This document shows positions 8,499-17,122 of a stretch of DNA of 64,000 bases, piece after piece. Position 1 is the stretch's first letter; the number at the start of each line of letters is the position of its first letter. Where the stretch lies: positions 248,001 through 312,000 of the forward strand of contig NZ_WWCT01000001.1 of NCBI RefSeq assembly GCF_009857605.1, read 5' to 3'. Position numbers and translations under genes: made by a program. The DNA comes from Duganella levis. GTDB taxonomy: Bacteria; Pseudomonadota; Gammaproteobacteria; Burkholderiales; Burkholderiaceae_D. The notes below the pieces were generated by a model. That model ran no database searches. It saw nothing but the letters and a program-made list of their open reading frames with translations, and was not told where the DNA came from.

Positions 8499-11147
8499 AT
8501 GCACATGGTTGGTGAAGCGCCTCGATCGAGGCGCCATAACCTTGTGAGGCATGTTTTGCAAAAACCACAGCACATCCTGGCCATCCTGGCCGTGACCCAG
8601 TTACTCGCCCTGCCAGCCGCGCTGGCGCAGGATGCGACTCGCCACCAATATCAGCTGGCCGGCGCTTCGCTGGACAAGACGCTGTTGCGCATTGCTGCGG
8701 AAAGCGGCGTCGCGCTGGCCTATGATCCCAAGCTGGTGGACTCGGTGCGTTCCGCGCCGGTGAGCGGCAACTACAGCGCCACCGAGGCGATCGAACGCGC
8801 GCTGGAAGGCACAGGTTTTGAATTGGTCAGCGCCGGTGGTGGCCGCACGTTGACGATCCGCCGCGCGATTGCGGCGCCGGCTGCCGCTCGCGCGCCGTTG
8901 CAGGCGGTGATCACGCCGGTTGCGCTGCGGGCGCCCGTGGCGGCAGCTGCCGTGGTTTCTGCGCCGGTCGCCAGTAACGAGGTGCTGGCGCGCGTGACGG
9001 TGAAGGGCGCCAAGCGTCCCGGCAGTCAGGAGTCCGACGATGTGCAGCGTGCGCCGACGTCGGCCTACCGCATCAGCGGCGAGGATCTGGAAGAGCAGAA
9101 TCTCACCACGCTGGAAGACTTGCAACAGTTGGTGCCTGGCCTGGTAATCCAGAGTACCGATCCGTCGGATACGCAGATATCGATTCGCGGCGTGGGTGAT
9201 GGCGGCGGCCAGGCCAGTGGCGACTCCAACATCGGCATGCCTAGCAGCGTGGCGATTTATGTCGACAATGTGTACCTGCCTCGCGCCGGCATGTTGAGCA
9301 GCGGCCTGGGTGATATCGCCTACGCCGAGGTGCTGAGCGGCGCGCAGGGCACGATGTTCGGCGCCAATGCCACCGGCGGCGTGCTGAATCTGCAAACGGT
9401 CGCTCCTTCCTTTACGCCGGAAGCATCGGCCAGCGTGGCGTATGGTCAGCATGGTTACACGCGTGGACGCGCGATGGTCTCCGGCCCTTTGTCGGACAAC
9501 TGGGCCGGCCGCCTGAATCTGGTGTACAGCAATAACGACGGCGCGGTGACCAATGTCCGCAACGGCAATCGCCTGAATGGCTCCACGAGCAGCGGCGCGC
9601 GCGGTCAATTGCTGTACAAGCGTGGCGATAACTTTGATCTGCGTCTGAGCGCCGACATCAACGTCACCAACAGCGAGCCGACGGCGGTGCTGTTGTCGAC
9701 CAATGTGTTCAGCGGCGTGGATAGCTATCTCAAACACTCGACGGCGGTGGGCAACCATGTGGTGTTTGGGCCGAATGTGGATCTGGACGACGAGAACCGC
9801 GTGCATGTGAAGCAGGGTGGCGTGTCGGCGGAGGCCAACTGGCGCTTCGATAACGGCTTCAAGCTGCGCTCCGTCACCTCGTACCGCTACTTCCGTTCCG
9901 ATCCGACCTATGCGGACGGCCTGAGTGTGGCGGTCTACAACAACACCGGCACGCGGGTGCTGGACCGCACGTGGTCGCAGGAGCTGCGTCTGGATTCGCC
10001 AGTGGGCGAGAAGTTTGATTACGCGGTGGGCCTGACCTATCTGGGCGAGAACCTGGATACCGCCGCGCACACGCGCTACACCAACAACAAGCTGGCCGGC
10101 ATTTACACGGATGCGGCCAGCAACAACAATCTGGATATCATTCGCTTTGGCCTGCTGCACGATCATATGATTTCGCCATATGCGCAGGGCACGCTGCATA
10201 TTGCGCCGGATTTGGATCTGGTGGCCGGCGTGCGCGCCAACTATGAAGAGAAGGGCGGCCAGTTTATCCGCTATAACAAGGCCGCCTTCAATTCGGGCTA
10301 TATCAAGGAATACCATGTTCTGCCTTCGGGGACGCTGGTATTGAAGTATCAGCTAGCGCCGGCGTGGAGCAGCTATCTGGCTGGTTCGTATGGCGAAAAG
10401 TCGGGCGGCATCAATATCTCGGCCGGTGCGGCCAAAGCGGCTGGTTACGATACGCTGATCATCAAGCCGGAAAAGACCAAGAGCACGGAGCTGGGCATCA
10501 AGGGTTCGCTGTTGGATAACAAGGTTAGCCTGAAGGCGGATGTGTTCCTGACCGAGGTGACTGACTTCCAGACGCAAGGCTATAACCCTGACGATCAACA
10601 GACTTACTTGCTGAACGCGGGCACGTTCCGTTCGCGTGGCGCGGAAGCGACGATTGGCGTGGCGCTGGCCAAGGGCTGGCAGGCGAATCTGGCGGGCGTC
10701 TATAACGATGCTTACTACACCGATTATGCGCATGCGCGCTGCGGCTCGGAGATTACGTTGTCGCCGAAGCCGCCGGCCTTCTGCAATCTGACCGGGCAGC
10801 GCGTGTTCAATGCGCCGAAGGTGACGTGGAATGCGAATACGCGCTATGACTGGCGCACGGAGAATGGCCTGAAGAACTTCGTCACCGCCCGTTATTCGTA
10901 TCGTGGCTGGATGTATGGCTCGGTGGACAATTCCTCGCTGACGCGCGTGCAGGGTTATGGTCTGGCGGCGTTTTCGGCCGGTACCAGCGGCAAACTGGAT
11001 CGCGGCGAGTGGACGGCGTCGGTGTGGGTGAACAATGCGTTTGACAAGCAGTATTACCGTCGTGTTGTGGCGGGTGATTATGGTTCAGTGTGGGGCTGGC
11101 TGGGTGAGCAGCGCACTTTCGGCGCAACGCTGGCTTACAAGTATTAA
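8499..11147 (+). CDS. TonB-dependent receptor with STN signalling domain
   Basis: This 882-residue outer membrane receptor begins with a long signal sequence (hydrophobic core ILAILAVTQLLALPAALA). It carries an STN domain at about 50-120 (YQLAGASLDKTLLRIAAESG) and a roughly 45-residue Ala-rich linker. The plug follows from about 165 (VTVKGAKRPGS, IRGVGDGG, GTMFGANATGGVLNL), then a beta-barrel ending in a terminal aromatic (YKY). The STN domain marks it as a transducer to the FecR protein encoded just upstream. The next gene, 12 bases downstream, is a rhamnogalacturonan-type lyase, so the ligand is more likely a pectic oligosaccharide than a ferric siderophore. That inference rests on context alone. 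Confidence 0.92.
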   Translation: MHMVGEAPRSRRHNLVRHVLQKPQHILAILAVTQLLALPAALAQDATRHQYQLAGASLDKTLLRIAAESGVALAYDPKLVDSVRSAPVSGNYSATEAIERALEGTGFELVSAGGGRTLTIRRAIAAPAAARAPLQAVITPVALRAPVAAAAVVSAPVASNEVLARVTVKGAKRPGSQESDDVQRAPTSAYRISGEDLEEQNLTTLEDLQQLVPGLVIQSTDPSDTQISIRGVGDGGGQASGDSNIGMPSSVAIYVDNVYLPRAGMLSSGLGDIAYAEVLSGAQGTMFGANATGGVLNLQTVAPSFTPEASASVAYGQHGYTRGRAMVSGPLSDNWAGRLNLVYSNNDGAVTNVRNGNRLNGSTSSGARGQLLYKRGDNFDLRLSADINVTNSEPTAVLLSTNVFSGVDSYLKHSTAVGNHVVFGPNVDLDDENRVHVKQGGVSAEANWRFDNGFKLRSVTSYRYFRSDPTYADGLSVAVYNNTGTRVLDRTWSQELRLDSPVGEKFDYAVGLTYLGENLDTAAHTRYTNNKLAGIYTDAASNNNLDIIRFGLLHDHMISPYAQGTLHIAPDLDLVAGVRANYEEKGGQFIRYNKAAFNSGYIKEYHVLPSGTLVLKYQLAPAWSSYLAGSYGEKSGGINISAGAAKAAGYDTLIIKPEKTKSTELGIKGSLLDNKVSLKADVFLTEVTDFQTQGYNPDDQQTYLLNAGTFRSRGAEATIGVALAKGWQANLAGVYNDAYYTDYAHARCGSEITLSPKPPAFCNLTGQRVFNAPKVTWNANTRYDWRTENGLKNFVTARYSYRGWMYGSVDNSSLTRVQGYGLAAFSAGTSGKLDRGEWTASVWVNNAFDKQYYRRVVAGDYGSVWGWLGEQRTFGATLAYKY

Positions 11148-11159
11148 GGAGTTGGCGGG

Positions 11160-14100
11160 ATGAGTGCATCGCTTGAACGACGTCAGTTTTTCAAACTGGC
11201 GGCGCTGTTGACCGGCGGCGCGGCTGGCTTGGCTGAAGGTGGCCCAGCTGCTGCGCGGGATAAGGTGGTTGGGCCGACGGCGGGCGACCGAACGCCGGCT
11301 TGGCAGGAGGGCGAGACGCCGCTGCATTGGCTGGAAGGCGCGCCCGCCAGCTTCCAGGGTACGACGTGGGGCGTGCCGTGGCCACAAGGCCGCGTCCCCG
11401 CCGAAAGCACGTTCGAACTGCGGCCGGCCAGCAAGTCCGCTGACGCGCCGTTTGCCGCTGCCCGCACTGCCCACGCCGCGCACGCCGGCGACAAGCGCGC
11501 TGCAGGCCCGATGGGCGCAGCATTGCCCCGCGCGCGCGGAGCAGCAGTAGGCGCAGCGACCGCCAGTGCCGTCGTGGAGCGCGACGCCTTTGCGGTGCAA
11601 TCGTGGCCGCTGGCTTATTGGCCGGATGGTACGCTCAAATGGTCTGCCCACGCGCTGCCGCCGGACGCCGATGGCGCAGCGCCGGCCGGCGGCTACACGC
11701 TGCATGCGTTGCTAGACGCGACCGGCCGCGCTATGCCAGCCGCCTCAGCCGGTCCGGCAGAGCGGGGCGTGGCGGCCGCTGGGCCGATCCCAGTTGCGCC
11801 GACCGCGCCGGCTGCATCGGCCGGACTTGCTGCCGCTGGTGCGTTGGCGGCGGAGCGGGGCGATGCGATCATCGTCAACACCGGCAAGCTGCAATGCACG
11901 CTGGCGAAATCTGGCTCTATTTTGCTAAACGCCGTTCAACGTGAAGGCAAGCCGCTGCTGCGCGAAGGTCGCCTGGTGCTGCTGGTAGATGGCGCGGACG
12001 ACGACGAAACCAGCGCTGCCGGTCGCCGCGCTTACGACAGCGTAATCGACACCGTCACGCTGGAGCAGAACGGCCCACAGCGCGCCGTCATCCGCGTCAA
12101 CGGTGCGCACCGCCATGCCGATGGGGCCAGACTGCTACCTTTCATCGTCCGCCTCTACTTCTACAAAAACTCGGACGCCATCCGCGTGCTGCACACGTTG
12201 GTGTACGACGCCGATCCGCACCACGCTTTCATCCGCGGCGTTGGCCTGCGCTTCAACGTGCCACTCACCGCGCCACTGTACGACCGCTACATCCGCTTTG
12301 TCGGCGCCAACGGTGGCGTGTTCGCCGAAGCCGTGCAAGGTCTCACAGGTCTGCGCCGCGATGCAGGCGCCGCCGCCGAAGCACAACTCCAAGGCCGCGC
12401 CGTTGCCGCCGGCACGCTGCCCGCCAACGTCAGCAAAAACCTGCGCTACGTACCAGCCTTCGGCCACTACACCCTGCTGCAATCGCACCCGGACGGTTAC
12501 AGCATCAGCAAACGCACCAGCCCAGGCCACGGATGGATACACGCCGCCAGCGGCAGCCGCGCCGCCGGCACCGGCTATCTCGGCACGCCGGAAGGCGGCA
12601 TTGCCTTCGGCATCCGCAATTTCTGGCAAAGCTATCCCGGCCAAATCGACATCCACGGAGCAGAAACCGACCAGGCCACCGTCACACTCTGGCTGTGGGC
12701 GCCGAAGGCCGAACCCATGGACCTGCGCTTTTACCACGACGGCATGGGCGAAACCGACTACGCCAAGCAGCGCGACGCACTTGACATCACCTACGAAGAC
12801 TACGAACCAGAATTCGGCACGCCATACGGCGTCGCCCGCACAAGCGAACTGGAACTGCAACTGCTGCCAGCCACGCCGTCGCACGAAGAACTGGTGGCCA
12901 TCAGCCGCCGCATCCAGTCGCCGCCGATGCTGACCGCGTCACCGGAACGGCTGCACAGCGCCGGCATCTTCAGTGAATACTGGCACCCGGCAGCCGCCAA
13001 GCCGACCAAACTCGATCAGCAACTGGCGTGGGCCTTCGACTTCTACCGCAATCAGGTGGAAGACCGCAAATGGTACGGCTACTGGGATTACGGCGATGTA
13101 ATGCATACCTACGACACCCAGCGCCACGTATGGCGCTACGACGTTGGCGGCTTCGCCTGGGACAACTCGGAGCTGAGCACGGAAATCTGGCTGTGGCACT
13201 ACTACCTGCACAGCGGCCGTGCTGACGCTTACCGCCTGGCCGAAGCCATGACGCGCCACACCGGCGAAGTCGATATCCACCACATCGGCCCATACAGCCC
13301 GCTCGGCACGCGGCACGGCGTACAACACTGGAGCGACAGCGCCAAGCAGTTGCGCGTGTCCACCGCCATCAACCGCCGCTTCTTCTACTATTTGAGCGCC
13401 GATGAACGCGTCGGCGACCTGCTGCGCGAACAGGTGAACGCGGTAGACCGCCTGCGTACCATCATCCCCGGCCGAAAAATCGGCCAGAAAGCGCCGGACA
13501 AAGAGCCTGACAACCACGCCAGCGTGGCCTTCGGCACTGACTGGGGCGCGGTGGCCGCCGCCTGGTTCACCGAATGGGAACGCACCGGCCAGCCGCAGTA
13601 TCGCGCCAAACTGTTGAACAGCATGGCCAGCATCGCCGCGCAGCCACTCGGCTTCCTGGCCGGCGGCGGCATCATGGACCTGCACACCGGCGCTTACCTG
13701 TATGACGGCAACGCAAAAATCAACGTGTCGCACCTGAGCGCCGTCTTCGGCCTGCCCGAAATCGCCAGCGAATTGATACGCACCATGCCGCAACCGGCCT
13801 TCCGCGAGGCCTGGCTGCGCTACTGCCGCCTGTACAGCGCCAGCCCGGAACAGCAGAAGGCAGAACTGGGACAAGACCTGGGCAAATTGAATCTTGGCCA
13901 GGGCCACGCCCGTTTGCTGGCCTACGTCGCCGTGCAGCAGCAGGATAAGGAGATACTGGCCCGCGCCTGGGCGCAGTTCCAGGAAGGTCGGGCGGGTCTG
14001 CGCGACAAGGATCTGGTGTCGCGCCGCGTGAAGCCGCCGCTGGTGCTCAACGAGGTGGAAGAAGCGCCAACGCTGTCCACCAACGCGGTGGCGCAATGGG

Positions 14101-14735
14101 GACTGGGCGCCATCGGGATGCAGGCGCTGGATGCGCAGGCTGCCGACAACACGCTGGCGCGCGATGACTTTGCGCGCTTCGATCCGCAAACCTGGGCCGT
14201 CGAGGCGGAGACGGGTAATAGCGTCGCAGCAGCCTACGTCGAACGTGGTGTGCTGGTGCTGAAGGCAGATCGCGGGCTGACGGTCTGGCTGCGCCAGCAA
14301 CTGCTGGGCCATTACGAAATCAGCTTCACGCGCACGGTGCTGGCGGATGGGCGGCTGTCGGACCTGAACTTCTTCTGGGAGGCCCAACTGCCTCATGGCT
14401 TCAAGCAGTCCGGAAAACTGGAAGAATATGACGCGCTAAGGCTGTTCTACGCAGGCATAGGCGGCAATACCAACAGCACCACGCGCTTCCGCTATTACGA
14501 CGGCAGCGGCGCGCGCAATCTGCTGCAGGAATACACGGCGCCGGAATATCTGCTGAAGGCCAATCATCCGTACCGAATCCGTATCGTGGTCGACGCGCGC
14601 GGTACGCGGCTGTACGTGGACGACTGTGAGTACTTCAGCGCACCTGGACCATTGCTGGGCGGCGGCTATTTCGGCTTCCGTACCACGCAGTCGATGCAGA
14701 AAGTGGAGCATTTCCGCGTGCGCCGCGTGGCGTAA
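11160..14735 (+). CDS. Exo-rhamnogalacturonan lyase-like protein (PcRGLX/YetA-like) with C-terminal YesU-like DUF1961 domain
   Basis: A 1191-residue exported protein. The N-terminus has a twin-arginine pattern (ERRQFFKLAA). Residues about 50-990 match the PcRGLX/YetA-like architecture: an N-terminal RIFT-barrel segment (TTWGVPWPQG, QSWPLAYWPDGTLKW), a central catalytic-type region and a helical toroid (DKEPDNHASVAFGTDWG). Residues about 997-1191 read as a separate DUF1961/YesU-like jelly-roll (RFDPQTWAVEAETG, NFFWEAQLP, YFGFRTTQSMQKVEHFRVR). In Bacillus YetA and YesU are separate proteins of rhamnogalacturonan loci, so this is a fusion. Two Ala-rich low-complexity stretches (about 89-142 and 190-233) interrupt the N-terminal domain. 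It follows the TonB receptor by 12 bases with AAGGAG upstream. Activity is inferred. Confidence 0.8.
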   Translation: MSASLERRQFFKLAALLTGGAAGLAEGGPAAARDKVVGPTAGDRTPAWQEGETPLHWLEGAPASFQGTTWGVPWPQGRVPAESTFELRPASKSADAPFAAARTAHAAHAGDKRAAGPMGAALPRARGAAVGAATASAVVERDAFAVQSWPLAYWPDGTLKWSAHALPPDADGAAPAGGYTLHALLDATGRAMPAASAGPAERGVAAAGPIPVAPTAPAASAGLAAAGALAAERGDAIIVNTGKLQCTLAKSGSILLNAVQREGKPLLREGRLVLLVDGADDDETSAAGRRAYDSVIDTVTLEQNGPQRAVIRVNGAHRHADGARLLPFIVRLYFYKNSDAIRVLHTLVYDADPHHAFIRGVGLRFNVPLTAPLYDRYIRFVGANGGVFAEAVQGLTGLRRDAGAAAEAQLQGRAVAAGTLPANVSKNLRYVPAFGHYTLLQSHPDGYSISKRTSPGHGWIHAASGSRAAGTGYLGTPEGGIAFGIRNFWQSYPGQIDIHGAETDQATVTLWLWAPKAEPMDLRFYHDGMGETDYAKQRDALDITYEDYEPEFGTPYGVARTSELELQLLPATPSHEELVAISRRIQSPPMLTASPERLHSAGIFSEYWHPAAAKPTKLDQQLAWAFDFYRNQVEDRKWYGYWDYGDVMHTYDTQRHVWRYDVGGFAWDNSELSTEIWLWHYYLHSGRADAYRLAEAMTRHTGEVDIHHIGPYSPLGTRHGVQHWSDSAKQLRVSTAINRRFFYYLSADERVGDLLREQVNAVDRLRTIIPGRKIGQKAPDKEPDNHASVAFGTDWGAVAAAWFTEWERTGQPQYRAKLLNSMASIAAQPLGFLAGGGIMDLHTGAYLYDGNAKINVSHLSAVFGLPEIASELIRTMPQPAFREAWLRYCRLYSASPEQQKAELGQDLGKLNLGQGHARLLAYVAVQQQDKEILARAWAQFQEGRAGLRDKDLVSRRVKPPLVLNEVEEAPTLSTNAVAQWGLGAIGMQALDAQAADNTLARDDFARFDPQTWAVEAETGNSVAAAYVERGVLVLKADRGLTVWLRQQLLGHYEISFTRTVLADGRLSDLNFFWEAQLPHGFKQSGKLEEYDALRLFYAGIGGNTNSTTRFRYYDGSGARNLLQEYTAPEYLLKANHPYRIRIVVDARGTRLYVDDCEYFSAPGPLLGGGYFGFRTTQSMQKVEHFRVRRVA

Positions 14736-15242
14736 TCAGAGCACGGAAGGATTCCGCTGCCAGATGCTGTAGCAAAGGCAGGTGGCAAAACTCACCCAGC
14801 CGATATAGGGAACCAGCAGGAAGCCGGCTACGCGGTCGCGCCGCCAGAAGGCCACGATGGTGGCGGCAATCAGCACCCATAGCAGCAAAATCTCGGCAAA
14901 CGCCCACGCGCCCATATGCCAGGCGAAGAATAGCCAGGTCCACAGTGCGTTGGCGGCCAACTGCACGACGTATAGCGTGAGCGCGGGGCGGGCGCTGGCG
15001 GTGGTTGCGGTGCGCTGCACACGCCAGGTGGCGATGGCCATCAGCAGGTACAACGCGCTCCAGGCAGGGCCGAACAGCCAGGCCGGCGGCGCCCAGGTAG
15101 GGCGATCGAGTTGCAGGTAGAAGTCGGCCGCTTGCGCGGACGCGTAGGCGCCGATGGCGGCGAAGATAAACGTCAGTATCAGCCACCCGGCCAGGGCGGG
15201 CAATTGCAAGGGGCGATGCGGGGCGGAAGTATGCGTGGACAT
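14736..15242 (-). CDS. tspO: TspO/MBR family membrane protein
   Basis: This 168-residue protein has five membrane segments. The family motif WAPPAWLFGPAWSALYLLMAIA lies in the TM2 region, and WTWLFFAWHMGAWAFAEILLLW follows at TM3-4, with the tryptophan-rich pattern of TspO. Bacterial TspO binds tetrapyrroles and tunes stress or pigment responses. Its stop codon directly abuts that of the convergent lyase gene. It is divergent from an SDR gene, with 175 bases between them. The N-terminal ten residues are hydrophilic and the ATG at 15242 has a plausible GGAGGGAATTCCC leader. Confidence 0.9.
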   Translation of the reverse strand: MSTHTSAPHRPLQLPALAGWLILTFIFAAIGAYASAQAADFYLQLDRPTWAPPAWLFGPAWSALYLLMAIATWRVQRTATTASARPALTLYVVQLAANALWTWLFFAWHMGAWAFAEILLLWVLIAATIVAFWRRDRVAGFLLVPYIGWVSFATCLCYSIWQRNPSVL

Positions 15243-15417
15243 GGGAATTCCCTCCGGACTAAGGTACCTCCATGGTGGCTGCCCAGGCAGATGTGGTCTG
15301 TGCGGCAGTCAACCGATCTTCAATCTGGGATTGAAGGTGATTCAAGCGCTGGGCCAATTATCGTTGCGCTGGTTACGGCGCATGATGGGTGCACTGTTCA
15401 TTTACTGGGAGTGCATC

Positions 15418-16113
15418 ATGAAGAATCAGCTGGTAGTGGTAGTTGGGGGCTTGTCAGGCATCGGACGGGCAGTGGCCGAGCAGGCTGCAGCCGACGGCGC
15501 GCGAGTGATTGCGGCAGGCCGACGCGCGACGCCGGCGGATTGGCCGTCGCAGATCGAGGCGGTGCAGCTGGATGTGACGGATGACGCGGCGGTGCAGCGC
15601 TTCTTCGCCGACGTTGGCGCATTCGATCATCTGGTGGTGACGGCCGGTCCGGTGATTCCTTCCAGCCGCCTGGTGGATCTGGTGCCGGAGCAGGCGATGG
15701 CGGCCTTCAATGTGAAAGTGTTTGGCCAACTGCGCGCGGTGAAGTATGCGGCGCGTTATCTGAAGACTGGCGGTTCGGTGACGCTGACTTCCGGTCTGCT
15801 GTCGCGCAAGGTGATGTCGGGCGGCGTGGTCAAATCGACCATGAATGCGGCGGTGGAGGTGATGGGCAAGACGCTGGCCAAGGAATTGGCGCCGTTGCGC
15901 GTGAATGTGGTTAGCCCTGGCATGGTGGAAACCGGCATGTGGGGTCCAATGAGCGACGCGGAACGTGTTGCGATGGCGCAGCGTGCCGGTGCTGGCATAC
16001 CAGTGGGACGGGTTGGGCAGGGATCTGATCTGGCGCAGGCGTATTTGATGCTGATGCAGAATGGCTTCATGACTGGCGCGGTGGTGGATGTTGACGGCGG
16101 AGGCTTGCTGTGA
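15418..16113 (+). CDS. Short-chain dehydrogenase/reductase (SDR)
   Basis: This 231-residue SDR has the Rossmann start VVGGLSGIGRAVAEQAA with the GxxxGxG nucleotide loop. DVTDDAAV is in place for the adenine pocket, and VTAGPV replaces the usual NNAG. SVTLTSGLLSRK contains the catalytic serine region, but the expected YxxxK is altered: the segment reads VMSGGVVKSTMNAAVEVM, with valine where tyrosine usually sits. PGMVETGMW is at the C-terminal side. The start is ATG 18 residues after an in-frame ATG that gives no family similarity; GGGAG lies upstream. It overlaps the following deacetylase gene by 4 bases (GTGA), indicating coupling. The substrate is unknown. Confidence 0.85.
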   Translation: MKNQLVVVVGGLSGIGRAVAEQAAADGARVIAAGRRATPADWPSQIEAVQLDVTDDAAVQRFFADVGAFDHLVVTAGPVIPSSRLVDLVPEQAMAAFNVKVFGQLRAVKYAARYLKTGGSVTLTSGLLSRKVMSGGVVKSTMNAAVEVMGKTLAKELAPLRVNVVSPGMVETGMWGPMSDAERVAMAQRAGAGIPVGRVGQGSDLAQAYLMLMQNGFMTGAVVDVDGGGLL

Positions 16114-17120
16114 GCGCCATGGTGGGGACTCGCCGTCGCTTTTTGGCGCAGGCAGCCAGTGGTGCTGCGGTGATGGCAGCTGGCGTGGCCGGTGCGGCGG
16201 AGATGGTCGATGCGACTGGTGGGGCGGCGGCGCAGGGCGGCGCAAGTGGCGCCAGCGGCAGCAGCGGCGCCTTCTGGCCCAACGACGCGCGCCTCGTGAT
16301 CTCGATCTCGATGCAGTTTGAAGCCGGTGGCCAGCCACCCAAAGGCGCCGACTCACCTTTTCCGAAAGTCGATTTCCCTGCCAGCGTGAAGTCCGATGCC
16401 GTCGCCAACACCTGGTTCGCCTACGGCTACCGCGAAGGCATCCCGCGCATGCTGGATTTGTGGGACAAGCACGGCGTCAAAGTCACCTCGCACATGATCG
16501 GCGAAGCGGTGCAGCGCCATCCCGAGCTGGCGCGCGAGATCGTCAAGCGCGGCCACGAAGCATCCGGCCACGGCCCACGCTGGAGTTCGCAGTACGCCAT
16601 GACCCGCAACGACGAACGCGCCTTCCTTATCGCCGGCCGCGACATGGTGCAGCAGGTGACTGGCGAACGCACCGCCGGCTATAACTGCAACTGGCTGCGA
16701 CGGGGTCCGAATACGCTGTCGCTGCTGCAGGAACTGGGCTTTACGTACCACATCGATGACGTCAGCCGCGACGAGCCGTTTATCGAACAGGTGGATGGAA
16801 AGGACTTCGTGGTCGTGCCTTACACGCTGCGCAACAACGACATCCTGCTGATCGAAGGCCGCAATTACTCGCCGCAGCAGTTCCTCGATCAGATCAAGGG
16901 CGAATTCGACCAGCTGTACGAAGAGGCCGGCACGCGCCGCCGCATGATGTCGATCAGTGCGCATGACCGTATCAGCGGCACGCCGCAGATGGTGCGCGTG
17001 TGGGACGAGTTCCTCACCTACGCCCGCAGCAAGGCCGGCGTGGCCTTCATGCGCAAGGACGATATCGCCCGTTACGCGCTGGCCAGCCCGCAGACCTTGC
17101 GCGAACGGGAAACCATCTGA
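16110..17120 (+). CDS. Polysaccharide deacetylase family protein, Tat-exported
   Basis: This 336-residue protein starts at GTG within the stop of the SDR gene. The N-terminus has a twin-arginine motif (TRRRFLAQAA) followed by a hydrophobic stretch and a Gly/Ala/Ser-rich linker to about residue 52. The catalytic part resembles the PuuE/HpPgdA branch of carbohydrate esterase 4: RMLDLWDKHGVKVTSHMIG, VKRGHEASGHGPRWS (the motif-2 H-x-x-x-H), TAGYNCNW (motif 3) and a late MSISAHDRISGTPQM. Members deacetylate glycans or hydrolyse allantoin-type amides; which applies here is not visible. Coupling to an SDR suggests a joint small pathway. The RRRFL signal implies folding before export. Confidence 0.85.
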   Translation: MSAMVGTRRRFLAQAASGAAVMAAGVAGAAEMVDATGGAAAQGGASGASGSSGAFWPNDARLVISISMQFEAGGQPPKGADSPFPKVDFPASVKSDAVANTWFAYGYREGIPRMLDLWDKHGVKVTSHMIGEAVQRHPELAREIVKRGHEASGHGPRWSSQYAMTRNDERAFLIAGRDMVQQVTGERTAGYNCNWLRRGPNTLSLLQELGFTYHIDDVSRDEPFIEQVDGKDFVVVPYTLRNNDILLIEGRNYSPQQFLDQIKGEFDQLYEEAGTRRRMMSISAHDRISGTPQMVRVWDEFLTYARSKAGVAFMRKDDIARYALASPQTLRERETI

Positions 17121-17122
17121 CC

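Noticed and set aside
8601..10316. Very long open frame antisense to the STN-type TonB receptor gene
   Set aside because: It is a product of high GC and third-position bias; its translation is Arg/His/Ala-rich without any family pattern, while the opposite strand encodes a textbook receptor.
15360..15417. Partial inverted repeat around GTGCAC before the SDR gene
   Set aside because: The arms do not align without several gaps; it may be chance.
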